64,000 bases of DNA from positions 4,958,501 to 5,022,500 of the forward strand of contig NZ_CP030862.1 in the NCBI RefSeq assembly GCF_003325375.1, written 5' to 3'. Position 1 is the stretch's first letter; every line of letters starts with the position of its first letter. Positions 49,595 through 59,477 of this stretch are shown here, piece by piece. Under the pieces are notes generated by a model. The model was given only the letters and a program-made list of their open reading frames with translations. It was not told the origin of the DNA and did not search any database. Both the position numbers and the translations under genes were made by a program. This DNA comes from Streptomyces globosus (GTDB taxonomy: Bacteria > Actinomycetota > Actinomycetes > Streptomycetales > Streptomycetaceae).

Positions 49595-51334
49595 CTACGC
49601 GTCGGCGCGCGCCGCGGCGAGGAGTTCCTCGGCGTGGGCGCGGGCGGAGACGGAGTCCTCGTGGCCGGCGAGCATCCGCGAGAGTTCGCGGATGCGGGCT
49701 TCGCCCTCCAGGACGGTGACGCCGCTGCGGGTGACGGAGCCGTCGTTGGTCTTCTCGACGAGGAGCTGCCGGTCGGCGAAGGCCGCCACCTGCGGCAGGT
49801 GGGTGACGACGACGACCTGGGCGGACTTGGCGAGCTTGGCCAGGCGCCGCCCGACCTCGACGGCGGCCTTGCCGCCGACGCCGGCGTCGACCTCGTCGAA
49901 GAGGTACGTGGGGACGGGGTCGGAGCCGGCGAAGACGACCTCGACGGCGAGCATGACGCGGGAGAGCTCACCGCCGGAGGCGCCCTTGGCGATGGGCCTC
50001 GGCTGGGCGCCGGGGTGCGGGGCGAGGAGCAGTTCGACCTCGTCCGCGCCCGTCGGCCCGTAGGCGACCGCCCGGCCGCCGACTTCGACGCCGTCGTCCT
50101 CGTCGGCGGCCTCGGCCTGCCGGATGTCGATGGTGACGCGGGCGTGGGGCATCGCGAGGGAGGCCAGTTCCCCGGTGACGGCTGCGGCGAACCGGGTCGC
50201 CGCCTCGACGCGGGCGTCCGTCAGGGCCTGGGCGAGCTGGGAGAGTTCGGCCCGCAGCCCGTCGCGTTCGGCGGTCAGCTCGGCGATCCGCTCGTCGTCG
50301 CCGTCGAGTTCGAGGAGCCGCGCGGCGCTCGTCTGCGCCCATTCCAGTACCGCGTCGACGGAGTCGCCGTACTTGCGGGTGAGCTGGGTGAGGGCGGCCC
50401 GGCGCTCTTCCACGGCGGCGAGCCGCAGCGGGTCGGCGTCGAGGTCGTCGGCGTATCCGGCGAGTTCTCCGGCGACGTCGGCGAGCAGGATCTGGACCTC
50501 GCCGATGCGCTCGGCGAGTGCACCGAGGACCGGGTCGTGGGAGCGTACGGCCTCCAGGGCCCGGTGGGCGCCGGCGACGAGCGTGGTGGCGTCGACGCCT
50601 TCCGGGTCCTCGACGTCGCCGGCGAGCGCGGCGTGGGCGATCTGCGCGGCGGAGGCGAGCGCTTCGGCGTGGCCGAGCCGTTCGGCCTCGGCTGCGAGTT
50701 CCGTGTCCTCGCCGGGCACCGGCTCGACGGCGGCGATCTCCTCCAGCCCGAAGCGCAGGAGGTCGGCCTCCTGGGCGCGCTCGCGGGCGCGGGTGGTGAT
50801 CTCCTCCAGTTCGGCGGCGACGGCCCGCAGCCGCCGGTAGGCGGCCCCGTACTTCTCCAGCGGGACGGCGACGGCGTCGCCGGCGTACCGGTCGAGGGCC
50901 TGGCGCTGCCGGGCGGGCCGCAGCAGGCCCTGCTGGTCGGTCTGGCCGTGGACGGCGACGAGGTCGTCGGCGAGCTCGCCGAGCAGCCCGACGGGCACGG
51001 AGCGGCCGCCGACGTGGGCGCGCGAGCGGCCTTCGGCGGACACGGTCCGGCTGATCAGGAGGGCGCCGTCGTCGAGCTCGGCGCCGGCCTCCTCGGCGCG
51101 TACGGCGGCCGGGGCGCCGGGGCGCATGACGATGCGCCCCTCGACGACCGCCGCCTTGGCCCCGATCCGTACGAGGGCCGGGTCGGCGCGCCCGCCGAGC
51201 AGCAGCCCGAGGCTGGTGACGACCATCGTCTTGCCGGCGCCGGTCTCGCCGGTCACCGCGGTGAATCCGGGCGACAGCTCGACCACCGCGTCGTCGATGA
51301 CGCCCAGGGACCGTATCCGCATCTCCTCAAGCAC
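49595..51334 (-). CDS. recN: DNA repair protein RecN
   Basis: A 579-residue SMC-like ATPase for double-strand break repair. Walker A GETGAGKTMV lies near residue 30; two coiled-coil arms span ~155-380; the signature is KGASGGELSRVMLA and Walker B is TYLFDEVDAGVGG. GTG at 51334 (VLEEMRIRSLG) is preferred; ATG at 51322 would have GAGGAG touching it. A LexA-like box lies 58-73 bp upstream. It is the third gene of tlyA-nadK-recN, as in M. tuberculosis Rv1694-Rv1696. Confidence 0.95.
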   Translation of the reverse strand: MLEEMRIRSLGVIDDAVVELSPGFTAVTGETGAGKTMVVTSLGLLLGGRADPALVRIGAKAAVVEGRIVMRPGAPAAVRAEEAGAELDDGALLISRTVSAEGRSRAHVGGRSVPVGLLGELADDLVAVHGQTDQQGLLRPARQRQALDRYAGDAVAVPLEKYGAAYRRLRAVAAELEEITTRARERAQEADLLRFGLEEIAAVEPVPGEDTELAAEAERLGHAEALASAAQIAHAALAGDVEDPEGVDATTLVAGAHRALEAVRSHDPVLGALAERIGEVQILLADVAGELAGYADDLDADPLRLAAVEERRAALTQLTRKYGDSVDAVLEWAQTSAARLLELDGDDERIAELTAERDGLRAELSQLAQALTDARVEAATRFAAAVTGELASLAMPHARVTIDIRQAEAADEDDGVEVGGRAVAYGPTGADEVELLLAPHPGAQPRPIAKGASGGELSRVMLAVEVVFAGSDPVPTYLFDEVDAGVGGKAAVEVGRRLAKLAKSAQVVVVTHLPQVAAFADRQLLVEKTNDGSVTRSGVTVLEGEARIRELSRMLAGHEDSVSARAHAEELLAAARADA

Positions 51335-51391
51335 GGGACGACCATACCGAGGTTTCACCGATGGCATGTGACGTCACCCGCCGGGAATTCT

Positions 51392-51407
51392 TCGAACGGA
51401 TGTGCTA
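51392..51407 (-). promoter_or_regulatory. LexA-like box upstream of recN
   Basis: On the plus strand it reads TCGAAC-GGAT-GTGCTA: a perfect left half and 4 of 6 in the right half of TCGAAC-N4-GTTCGA. It lies in the 133-bp nadK-recN gap and suggests an internal SOS promoter. Confidence 0.5.
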
Positions 51408-51467
51408 TTGAATGGTCGTCCGCGGCCCGGGCGGAGCGGCCCCGTCCGCACAGCCGCCGGCCGGCGG

Positions 51468-52438
51468 TCAGTCCTGGTGCGGCGCCCCGCGCCAACCCGA
51501 CACCGGCAGCGCGAACTTGGCGACGAGCCGGTCCGTGAACGACGCGTGGTGCAGCCGCGCGAGCCGCACCGGCACCGCGCCGCGGCGGACCTCGACGCGC
51601 GCCCCGGCGGGCAGCTCCAGCATCCGACGGCCGTCGCACCACAGCACGCCGTGCAGGGTCCCGGGCTGCACCTCGACGGCGAGCACCGAGTCCGGCGAGG
51701 TCACCAGCGGCTTCGCGAACAGCGCGTGCGCGCTGATCGGCACCATCAGCAGGGCCTCGACCTCGGGCCACACCACGGGGCCGCCCGCGGAGAACGCGTA
51801 CGCCGTGGAGCCGGTCGGCGTCGCGCAGACGATCCCGTCGCAGCCGAACGCCGAGACGGGGCGGCCGTCGATCTCCAGGACGACCTCCAGCATCCGCTCG
51901 GGCGACACCTTCTGCACGGCGGCCTCGTTCAGCGCCCAGTCGCGGTGGACGACGTCCCCGTTGGAGCGGACCATCACGTCGAGCGTCATGCGGTCCTCGA
52001 CCTCGTACGCCCGCGTCACGACCCGGTCGACGACCCGGTCGAGGTCGTCCCGCTCGGCCTCGGCGAGGAACCCGACGTGGCCCAGGTTGACGCCGAGCAT
52101 CGGCACCCCGGAGCCGCGCGCGAACTCCGCGCCGCGCAGCAGGGTCCCGTCGCCGCCGAGGACGATCAGCAGCTCGCAGCCTTCGAGCACCTCGGGCGTG
52201 CACTCGGCGACCAGTTCCGCCTCGGGCGGCAGCGGCAGGTCCCGCGCCTCGTCCTCCAGGACCCGTACGCCGAGCCCGCTCTTGACGAGGCCCCGGACGA
52301 CGAGCTCGGCGCTGCGGATGGCGGCCTGCCGCCCGGTGTGGGCGAGCAGGAACACCGTCCGCCGCCCCTCCCCCGCCCTGCCGCCCGCCCCCGCCGGCTC
52401 CGCCGGTTCCGTCCCGCCGTTCGATCCCGCTGAATCTG

Positions 52439-52442
<4 letters not shown>
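51468..52442 (-). CDS. nadK: NAD kinase
   Basis: A 324-residue kinase that makes NADP. GTG at 52442 overlaps the tlyA stop as GTGA. The catalytic GGDGTLLR motif lies near residue 96, followed by NLGHVGFL, the NAD-contact ATPTGSTAYAFSAGGP and PISAHALFAKPLV. The first ~27 residues are a Gly/Ala/Glu-rich extension. Confidence 0.96.
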
Positions 52443-53254
<812 letters not shown>

Positions 53255-53261
53255 GTTCGGT

Positions 53262-53501
53262 TCAGCTCCTGTTGTCGTACGGTCCGGGGGCGGGCGGTGC
53301 GTCCAGCGCGGTCAGCGCCTCGCGCAGGCCCCTGTGCACATCCTCGTACACGGCGGCGTGCCCGTCCGCCGGGAGGGGGTCGGCGTCCGCGAGGCGCTCC
53401 AGGCAGGCGTCCACCCCGGGGTGCCCGGTGGGCGTGCGGACGACGCCGAGCGGCGCCGGCGCGGCGGGCTCCGGGGGTGCGTCGGCGGCTTCGTCGGTCA
53501 T
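53262..53501 (-). CDS. Small conserved hypothetical upstream of tlyA
   Basis: A 79-residue acidic protein. The first ~20 residues are Ala/Pro/Glu-rich; the rest (GVVRTPTGHPGVDACLERLAD, VYEDVHRGLREALTAL) is two amphipathic helices that could form a helical hairpin. It is 8 bp from tlyA and probably co-transcribed. It is of a type often found before tlyA in Streptomyces (recall); function unknown. Confidence 0.7.
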   Translation of the reverse strand: MTDEAADAPPEPAAPAPLGVVRTPTGHPGVDACLERLADADPLPADGHAAVYEDVHRGLREALTALDAPPAPGPYDNRS

Positions 53502-53566
53502 GCCCCGACGCTACCCCGAAGCGCGCGGGCGCCGCCGCACCTCTCTGCGGTACGGTCGAGATCACG

Positions 53567-53914
53567 ATGGCTACGATCGATGAGTGCCGAGCCGCACTCG
53601 ACCGACTCTCCGGCAACCTGGCGCGGGCCGACGGCGACGTGCGCGGCGCGGCCGCGCTCGACCGCTCCCTGAGCTGCCACGTCACCGACCTGGACCGCAC
53701 CTTCACGGGCCGCCTCGACGGGGGCCGGATCCGGGTGGAGGGCGTCGCGGCGGGCCCGCCGGCCGGCCGGGCGGACATCAGGCTGGCGATGACGGGCGAC
53801 GACCTGGTGGCACTGGTCGCGGGCGACCTGAACTTCGCCCGCGCGTGGGCCTCCGGCCGGGTCAGGCTGGAGGCGGGCCTGCGCGACCTGCTCCGGCTGA
53901 AGAAGCTCCTCTGA
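53567..53914 (+). CDS. SCP2 sterol-binding domain protein
   Basis: A 115-residue single-domain protein. The SCP2 core is recognisable by LSCHVTDLDRTFTGRLDGGRI, ADIRLAMTGDDLVALVAGDLNFARAWASGRVRLE (landmarks IRLAMTGDDLVALVAGDLNF and AWASGRVRLEAG) and LLRLKKLL. Such proteins bind lipids or acyl-CoA in a hydrophobic cavity. TACGGT at 53551-53556 is a possible -10 ten bases before the ATG. It is convergent with the iron transporter operon. Confidence 0.85.
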   Translation: MATIDECRAALDRLSGNLARADGDVRGAAALDRSLSCHVTDLDRTFTGRLDGGRIRVEGVAAGPPAGRADIRLAMTGDDLVALVAGDLNFARAWASGRVRLEAGLRDLLRLKKLL

Positions 53915-53931
53915 CGGCGGCCGTCCGCGGC

Positions 53932-54783
53932 TCAGGCGCCGGCAGCCGCCTCCGCGGGTGCGGTCTGCGGCCGGGCCCGCTTGCGGGCGGCCGGGATGAC
54001 CAGGGGCGTGCCCGTCTCCGGGTCGTCGATGATCTGGCACCGCAACCCGAACACCTTCTCCACGAGCTCCGCGGTCACCACCTCGGCCGGCGGGCCCTCC
54101 GCGACGACCCTGCCGCCGCGCATGGCGATCAGGTGCGTGGCGTAGCGGGCGGCGTGGTTGAGGTCGTGGAGCACCGCGACGAGGGTGCGGCCCTGGTTCT
54201 CGTGGAGTTCGGCGCACAGGTCCAGCACGTCGATCTGGTGCTGGATGTCCAGGTAGGTCGTCGGCTCGTCCAGCAGCAGCAGCGGCGTCTGCTGGGCGAG
54301 CGCCATCGCGATCCACACGCGCTGCCGCTGCCCGCCGGACAGCTCGTCCACCGTGCGGTCGGCGAGCTCGGCGACGCCCGTCGCGGCCATCGACTCCAGG
54401 ACGACCCGCTCGTCCTCCTGCGACCACTGCCGCAGCAGCCCCTGGTGCGGGTACCGGCCGCGGGAGACGAGGTCGAAGACGGTGATCCCGTCCGGCGCGA
54501 CGGAGGACTGCGGGAGCAGGCCGAGGGTCTTGGCGACCTTCTTCGCGGGCATGGAGCCGATGGCGTGCCCGTCGAGCAGCACCTGCCCGGCGGACGGCTT
54601 CAGCATCCGCGACAGGGCGCGCAGCAGCGTGGACTTGCCGCAGGCGTTGGGGCCGACGATCACCGTGAACGAGTTGTCGGGTATCTCCACCGACAGGTTC
54701 TCGGCGATGACCCGCTGCTCGTAGCCGAGGGTCACGTTCTGCGCGGACAGCCGCTGCACGTGCGTACTCCTTGAGTTCGTCAT
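53932..54783 (-). CDS. Iron-siderophore ABC transporter ATPase (FecE/FepC type)
   Basis: A 283-residue ATPase. Walker A GPNACGKST is at ~44-52, the signature LSGGQRQRVWIAMALAQ follows, Walker B is LLLLDEPTTYLD, and the H-loop is VLHDLNHA. ATG at 54783 overlaps the preceding permease stop as ATGA. It powers ferric-siderophore import by the two permeases upstream. The C-terminal ~30 residues are Ala/Arg/Pro-rich. Confidence 0.94.
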   Translation of the reverse strand: MTNSRSTHVQRLSAQNVTLGYEQRVIAENLSVEIPDNSFTVIVGPNACGKSTLLRALSRMLKPSAGQVLLDGHAIGSMPAKKVAKTLGLLPQSSVAPDGITVFDLVSRGRYPHQGLLRQWSQEDERVVLESMAATGVAELADRTVDELSGGQRQRVWIAMALAQQTPLLLLDEPTTYLDIQHQIDVLDLCAELHENQGRTLVAVLHDLNHAARYATHLIAMRGGRVVAEGPPAEVVTAELVEKVFGLRCQIIDDPETGTPLVIPAARKRARPQTAPAEAAAGA

Positions 54784-55847
54784 ATACGTCCCGCCCTGCG
54801 CTCGGTGACGAGCAGCCAGAGCAGGTAGGCGCCGCCGACCAGCCCGGTCAGCACGCCGACGGGCAGCTGGTCGGCGCCGAAGGCCCGCTGCGAGGCCCAG
54901 TCGGAGAGCAGCAGCAGGACGGAGCCCATCAGCGCGCCGGTGACCAGGTTCGACCCGGGCGAGCGGGTCAGGCGCCGGGCCAGCTGCGGTGCGGCCAGCG
55001 CGACGAAGCTGATGGGCCCGGCGGCCGCGGCCGCGGCCGTGGTCAGCAGGACGGCCGCCAGCATCAGCAGCATCCGCATCCGCTCGACCCGGACGCCGAG
55101 GGCGTACGCGGCGTCGTCGCCCATCTCCGCGATCCGCAGCGCCCGCCCCTGGGAGAGGGCGAGCGGGAACAGCACGGCGCAGGTGCCCAGCAGCGGCCAC
55201 ACCTGGCTCCAGTCCCGGCCGGCGAGCGAGCCGGTCAGCCAGACCATCGCCCGGGTCGCCTCGATGAACTGGGCCTTGGTCAGCAGCCACTGGATCCCCG
55301 CGATGAGCATCGCGGAGGCGCCGATGCCGACGAGCACCAGCCGGTAGCCGTGGACGCCGCGCTTGTAGGACAGCAGGTAGATCAGGACGCCGGTGACCAG
55401 GCCGCCCGCGAGGGCGCCGCCGGCGACGGCCGTCGCGCCGCCCTTGAACAGGACGATCACGAGGAGCGCGCCGACGGCCGAGCCGTACCCGAAGCCGAGC
55501 AGGTCCGGGGAGCCGAGCGGGTTGCGGGAGACGGACTGGAAGACGGCGCCGGCCATGCCGAGCGCGGCGCCCACGAGCAGCGCGACCAGGACCCGCGGCA
55601 GCCGCAGGTCGTTGACGATGAAGTCCTGTGCGGGGGTGCCGTTGCCGAGGAGGGTCTGCACGACGTCCGCCGGGGCGATCTCGAAGTCGCCGGTGCCGAT
55701 CAGCACGACCGACAGGGCCGCCGCCGCGGCGGCGAGGAGCAGCCCGGTCAGCAGCGCCCGCGGCTCCGCGCGCAGGGACAGCCCGCCGGGGGCGCGCACG
55801 GTCCGGGAGCGGGACCGTATCCGGGCCGTGGGGAGTTCGACGGTCAC
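54780..55847 (-). CDS. Iron-siderophore ABC transporter permease 2 (FecCD)
   Basis: A 355-residue permease with about nine or ten helices. Family blocks are LRLPRVLVALLVGAALGMAGAVFQSVSRNPLGSPDLLG (landmarks LRLPRVL, GAVFQSVSRNPLGSPDLLG) and GPISFVALAAPQLARRL. GTG at 55847 overlaps the stop of the first permease as GTGA. Confidence 0.94.
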   Translation of the reverse strand: MTVELPTARIRSRSRTVRAPGGLSLRAEPRALLTGLLLAAAAAALSVVLIGTGDFEIAPADVVQTLLGNGTPAQDFIVNDLRLPRVLVALLVGAALGMAGAVFQSVSRNPLGSPDLLGFGYGSAVGALLVIVLFKGGATAVAGGALAGGLVTGVLIYLLSYKRGVHGYRLVLVGIGASAMLIAGIQWLLTKAQFIEATRAMVWLTGSLAGRDWSQVWPLLGTCAVLFPLALSQGRALRIAEMGDDAAYALGVRVERMRMLLMLAAVLLTTAAAAAAGPISFVALAAPQLARRLTRSPGSNLVTGALMGSVLLLLSDWASQRAFGADQLPVGVLTGLVGGAYLLWLLVTERRAGRI

Positions 55848-56893
55848 AGCTGGGCCATCCTCTTGCGCCGGACGAGATAGATGAAGACGGGGCCGCCGAT
55901 GAGCGCGGTCACGATGCCCACCTGGAGTTCGGCGGGCCGGGTGACGATCCGGCCGACGACGTCCGCGCCGAGCAGCAGCACCGGCGACAGGACCGCCGAG
56001 TAGGCGAGCACCCACCGCATGTCGGGCCCGGTGATCATGCGCGCGAGGTGCGGGATCATCAGCCCGATGAAGACGATCGGCCCGCAGGCCGCCGTCGCGG
56101 CCCCGCACAGCAGGGTGATGGCGACCATGGCCCCGATACGGGTGCGGGTCAGGTTCGCGCCGAGGGCGCGCGCGGTGTCGTCGCCCATGGACATGGCGTT
56201 CAGCGGGCGGCCGAGCGCCGCCGCGAGCAGCGCCCCGGCGAGCAGGAAGGGCGCCACCTGCCGGACGGTGTCCATGTTGGCCGAGGCCAGCGAACCGACC
56301 GTCCAGAAGCGGAGCTTGTCGAGGGCCTTGCTGTCCATCAGCTGCACCGCGTTGATGTAGCCGACGAGGGCGGCGCTGGCCGCGGTCCCGGCGAGCGCCA
56401 GCCGGACCGGCGTCGCGCTGCGGCTGCCGCCGAGCACGTACACGACGACGGAGACGGCGGCGGCGCCGAGCAGCGCGAACCAGACGTACTCGGTGAGGGT
56501 CGAGGCCCCGAGGAAGCTGATGGCGGACACCACGGCGGCCGCGGCGCCGGCGTTGACGCCGAGGATGCCGGGCTCGGCCAGCGGGTTGCGGGTCAGCGCC
56601 TGCATGACGGCCCCGGACAGGCCGAGGCCGAGGCCGACCATCAGCCCGAGGAGGGTCCGCGGGACGCGCAGGTCCCGGACGACCACGTCGGAGGTGGTCC
56701 CCGAGTAGTGGAAGAGCCCGTGCCACACCTCGTCGAGGGGCATCTGCTTGGCGCCGACGGCGATGCTCGCCACGAGGACGAGCGCCAGCACCGCCAGGGC
56801 GGCCAGCAGGCCGGCGGCGCGCGCGGCGTGCCGCTTGCGGATGGCTGCGGCGCCGGGCGCCGCGCTCTGTTCGGGAGGACTCTCGACCAACAC
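55844..56893 (-). CDS. Iron-siderophore ABC transporter permease 1 (FecCD)
   Basis: A 349-residue permease, first gene of the operon. It has RVPRTLLGLMVGLGLGLSGAVMQALTRNPLAEPGILG (landmarks RVPRTLLG, AVMQALTRNPLAEPGILG) and GPIVFIGLMIPHLARM. GTG at 56893 follows an iron box by four bases with no ribosome site; a TAACCT -10 ends six bases before it, so a leaderless, DmdR1-repressed transcript is likely. No substrate-binding lipoprotein gene is in the operon. Confidence 0.94.
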   Translation of the reverse strand: MLVESPPEQSAAPGAAAIRKRHAARAAGLLAALAVLALVLVASIAVGAKQMPLDEVWHGLFHYSGTTSDVVVRDLRVPRTLLGLMVGLGLGLSGAVMQALTRNPLAEPGILGVNAGAAAAVVSAISFLGASTLTEYVWFALLGAAAVSVVVYVLGGSRSATPVRLALAGTAASAALVGYINAVQLMDSKALDKLRFWTVGSLASANMDTVRQVAPFLLAGALLAAALGRPLNAMSMGDDTARALGANLTRTRIGAMVAITLLCGAATAACGPIVFIGLMIPHLARMITGPDMRWVLAYSAVLSPVLLLGADVVGRIVTRPAELQVGIVTALIGGPVFIYLVRRKRMAQL

Positions 56894-56897
56894 GCGG

Positions 56898-56916
56898 TTA
56901 GGTTAGCCTAGCCTCG
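56898..56916. promoter_or_regulatory. DmdR1/DtxR-type iron box
   Basis: TTAGGTTAGCCTAGCCTCG matches 16 of 19 positions of the TTAGGTTAGSCTNACCTAA consensus. On the minus strand it contains TAACCT, the probable -10 of the transporter operon, so the iron-loaded repressor would sit on the promoter. Confidence 0.75.
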
Positions 56917-56987
56917 GCGGATTCCGGCCATGGGATGCCTTCCGACCTGCGCTCCTGCACCCGGTGCTCCGCTGCCCGCCGCTTCCG

Positions 56988-58019
56988 CTACAGCCGGATA
57001 CGGTCCAGTGCCGCGGCCGTGTCGAGCCGGCAGGAGCCGTCCCCCGCGGCCGTCCAGGCCGCCGCGCACAGCGCCCGCAGCCCGTCGACCGGGTCGCCGG
57101 CGCCTTCGAGGCGCAGTGCGCCGTCCGCCGCGGCCGCCGTCCAGCCGCCGCACCGGAAGCCGTCCCCGGCCGGCTCCACCTCCGGCTGCCCGGTCAGCAG
57201 GCCGCGCAGGTCGCGGTCGACGTACGTGGGCCGGTGGCGCGGCTCGGCCCGCAGCAGCTGCGCGCCGTCGGCGATGCCGGTGAGGACGAGCAGCGAGTCG
57301 ACGTCCCCGTTGAACGCCCCCTCGATGTCGGTGTCCAGCCGGTCCCCGACGACCAGCGGCCGCCGCGCGCCGGTCCGCAGGACCGTCTCCCGGTGCATCG
57401 GGGGCAGCGGCTTGCCCGCCACCTGCGGCTCGGCGCCGGTCGCGATCCGCACGACCTCGACGGCCGCACCGTTGCCCGGCCCGATGCCCCGCGCCTGCGG
57501 AATCGTCAGGTCCGTGTTGGACGCGAACCACGGCACCCCGCGCCGGATGGCGAACGAGGCCTCCGCGAAGCGCCCCCAGGGCAGTTCGGGCCCCCCGTAG
57601 CCCTGGACGACCGCGGCGAGACCCGCCTCGTCGGCGGACTCGACGGGTACCAGCCCGCGTTCGCGCAGCGCGACCCGCAGCCCCTCCCCGCCGATCACCA
57701 GCACCTTCGCCCCCGGCTCGACCTGCTCCGAGATCAGCCGGGCCACCGCCTGCGCGGAGGTGATCACGTCGTCGGCGCCGGTCGGGATGCCCAGCTCGCT
57801 CAGGTGCGCGGCGACGGCGTCCGGGGTGCGCAGCGCGTTGTTCGTGACGTACGCCAGGTGCATCCCGCCGTCGCGGGCGGCCTCCAGCGACTCCACCGCG
57901 TGCGCGATCGCCTCGCCGCCCGCGTAGACCACGCCGTCGAGGTCGAGCAGGGCCGTGTCGTACGCCCGGTGGAGGCTGCGCTCGCTGCCCGCCGGACTCG
58001 TCCTGCTCCGCCGCGTCAT
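56988..58019 (-). CDS. HAD-IIA family phosphatase
   Basis: A 343-residue hydrolase of the NagD/p-nitrophenyl phosphatase group. Asp26 and Asp28 are in LLDLDGVVYAGG; VTNNALRTP is motif II; KPLPPMH carries the motif III Lys; VGDRLDTDIEGA is motif IV. The ~75 C-terminal residues lie beyond the HAD fold and are Ala/Asp-rich. ATG at 58019 has GGGAG ten bases up. Substrates may be sugar or nucleotide phosphates. It is separated by 94 bp from the iron transporter promoter. Confidence 0.9.
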   Translation of the reverse strand: MTRRSRTSPAGSERSLHRAYDTALLDLDGVVYAGGEAIAHAVESLEAARDGGMHLAYVTNNALRTPDAVAAHLSELGIPTGADDVITSAQAVARLISEQVEPGAKVLVIGGEGLRVALRERGLVPVESADEAGLAAVVQGYGGPELPWGRFAEASFAIRRGVPWFASNTDLTIPQARGIGPGNGAAVEVVRIATGAEPQVAGKPLPPMHRETVLRTGARRPLVVGDRLDTDIEGAFNGDVDSLLVLTGIADGAQLLRAEPRHRPTYVDRDLRGLLTGQPEVEPAGDGFRCGGWTAAAADGALRLEGAGDPVDGLRALCAAAWTAAGDGSCRLDTAAALDRIRL

Positions 58020-58126
58020 CCTGTCCGCTCCCTCTGTCCGTCCGGCCCGATCGTCTACGACCGAATCCTGCCGCATGTGCTCCGAGATCTTTTCCACACG
58101 ATCATCCCGCATGCCGAGACGCCCCT

Positions 58127-58132
58127 TACCAT
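58127..58132 (+). promoter_or_regulatory. -10 box of a probable leaderless transcript
   Basis: TACCAT (TANNNT) ends six bases before ATG 58139; no ribosome site. Confidence 0.45.
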
Positions 58133-58138
58133 GCACCA

Positions 58139-59410
58139 ATGACCACCTCTGCCACCTTGCCCTCCGGGCTGCGCCTGCTCCCCTTCCCCGGCCTGCGCTA
58201 TGTCCCGGAACGCGTCGGCAGCCTGGCCGCGGTCACCTCTCCGCCGTACGACGTGGTGGTCCGCCCCGACGGCGTCGACTACCTGGAGTCGGCCGATCCG
58301 CACAACATCGTCCGGCTGATCCTGCCGCAGGCCGACACCCCTGCTGCGCGGAACGACCAGGCGGCGCGCACGCTGCGGGACTGGCTGGAGAAGGGCGTGC
58401 TGAGCGCGGACCCGGAGCCGGCCCTGTACGTGTACGAGCAGCGCAGGGGGCCGATGGTGCAGCGCGGCCTGATCGGTGCGCTGGCCCTGTCGGGGGCGGA
58501 GGCGGGCGTGGTGCTGCCGCACGAGGACGTCATGCCGCACGTGGTGACGGACCGGGCCGGGCTGATGCGCGCCACTTCGGCGAACCTGGAGCCGCTGCTC
58601 CTGACGTACCGCGGCGGGGACGCGGGCGCGGGCGCAGCGGAGGTCGTGGAGCGGACGGCGCTGAGGGCGCCGCTGCTGGCGACGACCACCGAGGACGGGG
58701 TCCGGCACCGGCTGTGGGCGGTCACCGACCCGGCCGACCAGGAGGCGGTCGCCGCGGACCTGGGCCGCCGCCAGGCGCTGATCGCGGACGGGCACCACAG
58801 GTGGGCGACGTACCTGCGCCTGCAGGAGGAGCACCCGTCGCCGACGGACTGGGACTTCGGGCTGGTGCTGCTGGTGGACACGGTGCGCTACCCGCTGGAG
58901 GTGCGGGCTATCCACCGGATGCTGCGCCGGCTGGCTCCGGCGGACGCGCTGGCCGCGGTGGAGGGCTCGTTCCGGGTGCGCCCGGTGGACGGCCCGCTGC
59001 CGCTGGCCCTGGAGGCGCTGGCGGATGCCGCGGAACGCGGCAACGCCTTCCTCGTCGCCGGGGACGGCTCATTCCACCTGGTGACGGATCCGGATGCGGG
59101 TCTGCTGGAGCGCACGGTCCGCCGGGACCGGCCGGAGGCGTGGCGCCGGCTGGACGCGACGGTGCTGCACGCGACGCTCCTGGACGCCGTGTGGCGGATC
59201 CCGGACACCCCCGACCAGATCACGTACATCCATGACGCGGCGGCGACGGTGGAGATGGCGGAGCGCCACGGCGGGACGGCGGTGCTGCTGCATCCGGTGC
59301 GGGAGGAGGTCGTGCGGGGGCTGGCCCGGCAGGGCGTGATGATGCCCCGGAAGTCGACCTCGTTCGGTCCGAAGCCGGCGACGGGCCTGGTCCTGCGCAG
59401 CCTGGGCTGA
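58139..59410 (+). CDS. DUF1015 family protein
   Basis: A 423-residue protein that is a full DUF1015 domain: PFPGLRYVPERVGSLAAVTSPPYDVV, DPHNIVRLILP, LYVYEQ, GLIGALAL, LPHEDVMP, ADGHHRWATYL near residue 220, and a C-terminal MPRKSTSFGPKP. The conserved histidines and acids (HED, DGHHR) suggest a metal hydrolase; in S. coelicolor-type genomes it is near serine/threonine metabolism in other phyla, but the reaction is unknown. It is divergent from the phosphatase gene. Confidence 0.88.
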   Translation: MTTSATLPSGLRLLPFPGLRYVPERVGSLAAVTSPPYDVVVRPDGVDYLESADPHNIVRLILPQADTPAARNDQAARTLRDWLEKGVLSADPEPALYVYEQRRGPMVQRGLIGALALSGAEAGVVLPHEDVMPHVVTDRAGLMRATSANLEPLLLTYRGGDAGAGAAEVVERTALRAPLLATTTEDGVRHRLWAVTDPADQEAVAADLGRRQALIADGHHRWATYLRLQEEHPSPTDWDFGLVLLVDTVRYPLEVRAIHRMLRRLAPADALAAVEGSFRVRPVDGPLPLALEALADAAERGNAFLVAGDGSFHLVTDPDAGLLERTVRRDRPEAWRRLDATVLHATLLDAVWRIPDTPDQITYIHDAAATVEMAERHGGTAVLLHPVREEVVRGLARQGVMMPRKSTSFGPKPATGLVLRSLG

Positions 59411-59426
59411 GGCCCGCGGAAACGCC

Positions 59427-59460
59427 GGAGGGCGGCACCCCGCTCGGGGTGCCGCCCTCC
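59427..59460. terminator. Bidirectional terminator, 15-bp stem
   Basis: Arms 59427-59441 and 59446-59460 are perfect with a GCTC loop, between convergent genes ending at 59410 and 59478. Confidence 0.85.
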
Positions 59461-59477
59461 TGTCGTCGGGTCTGCGC

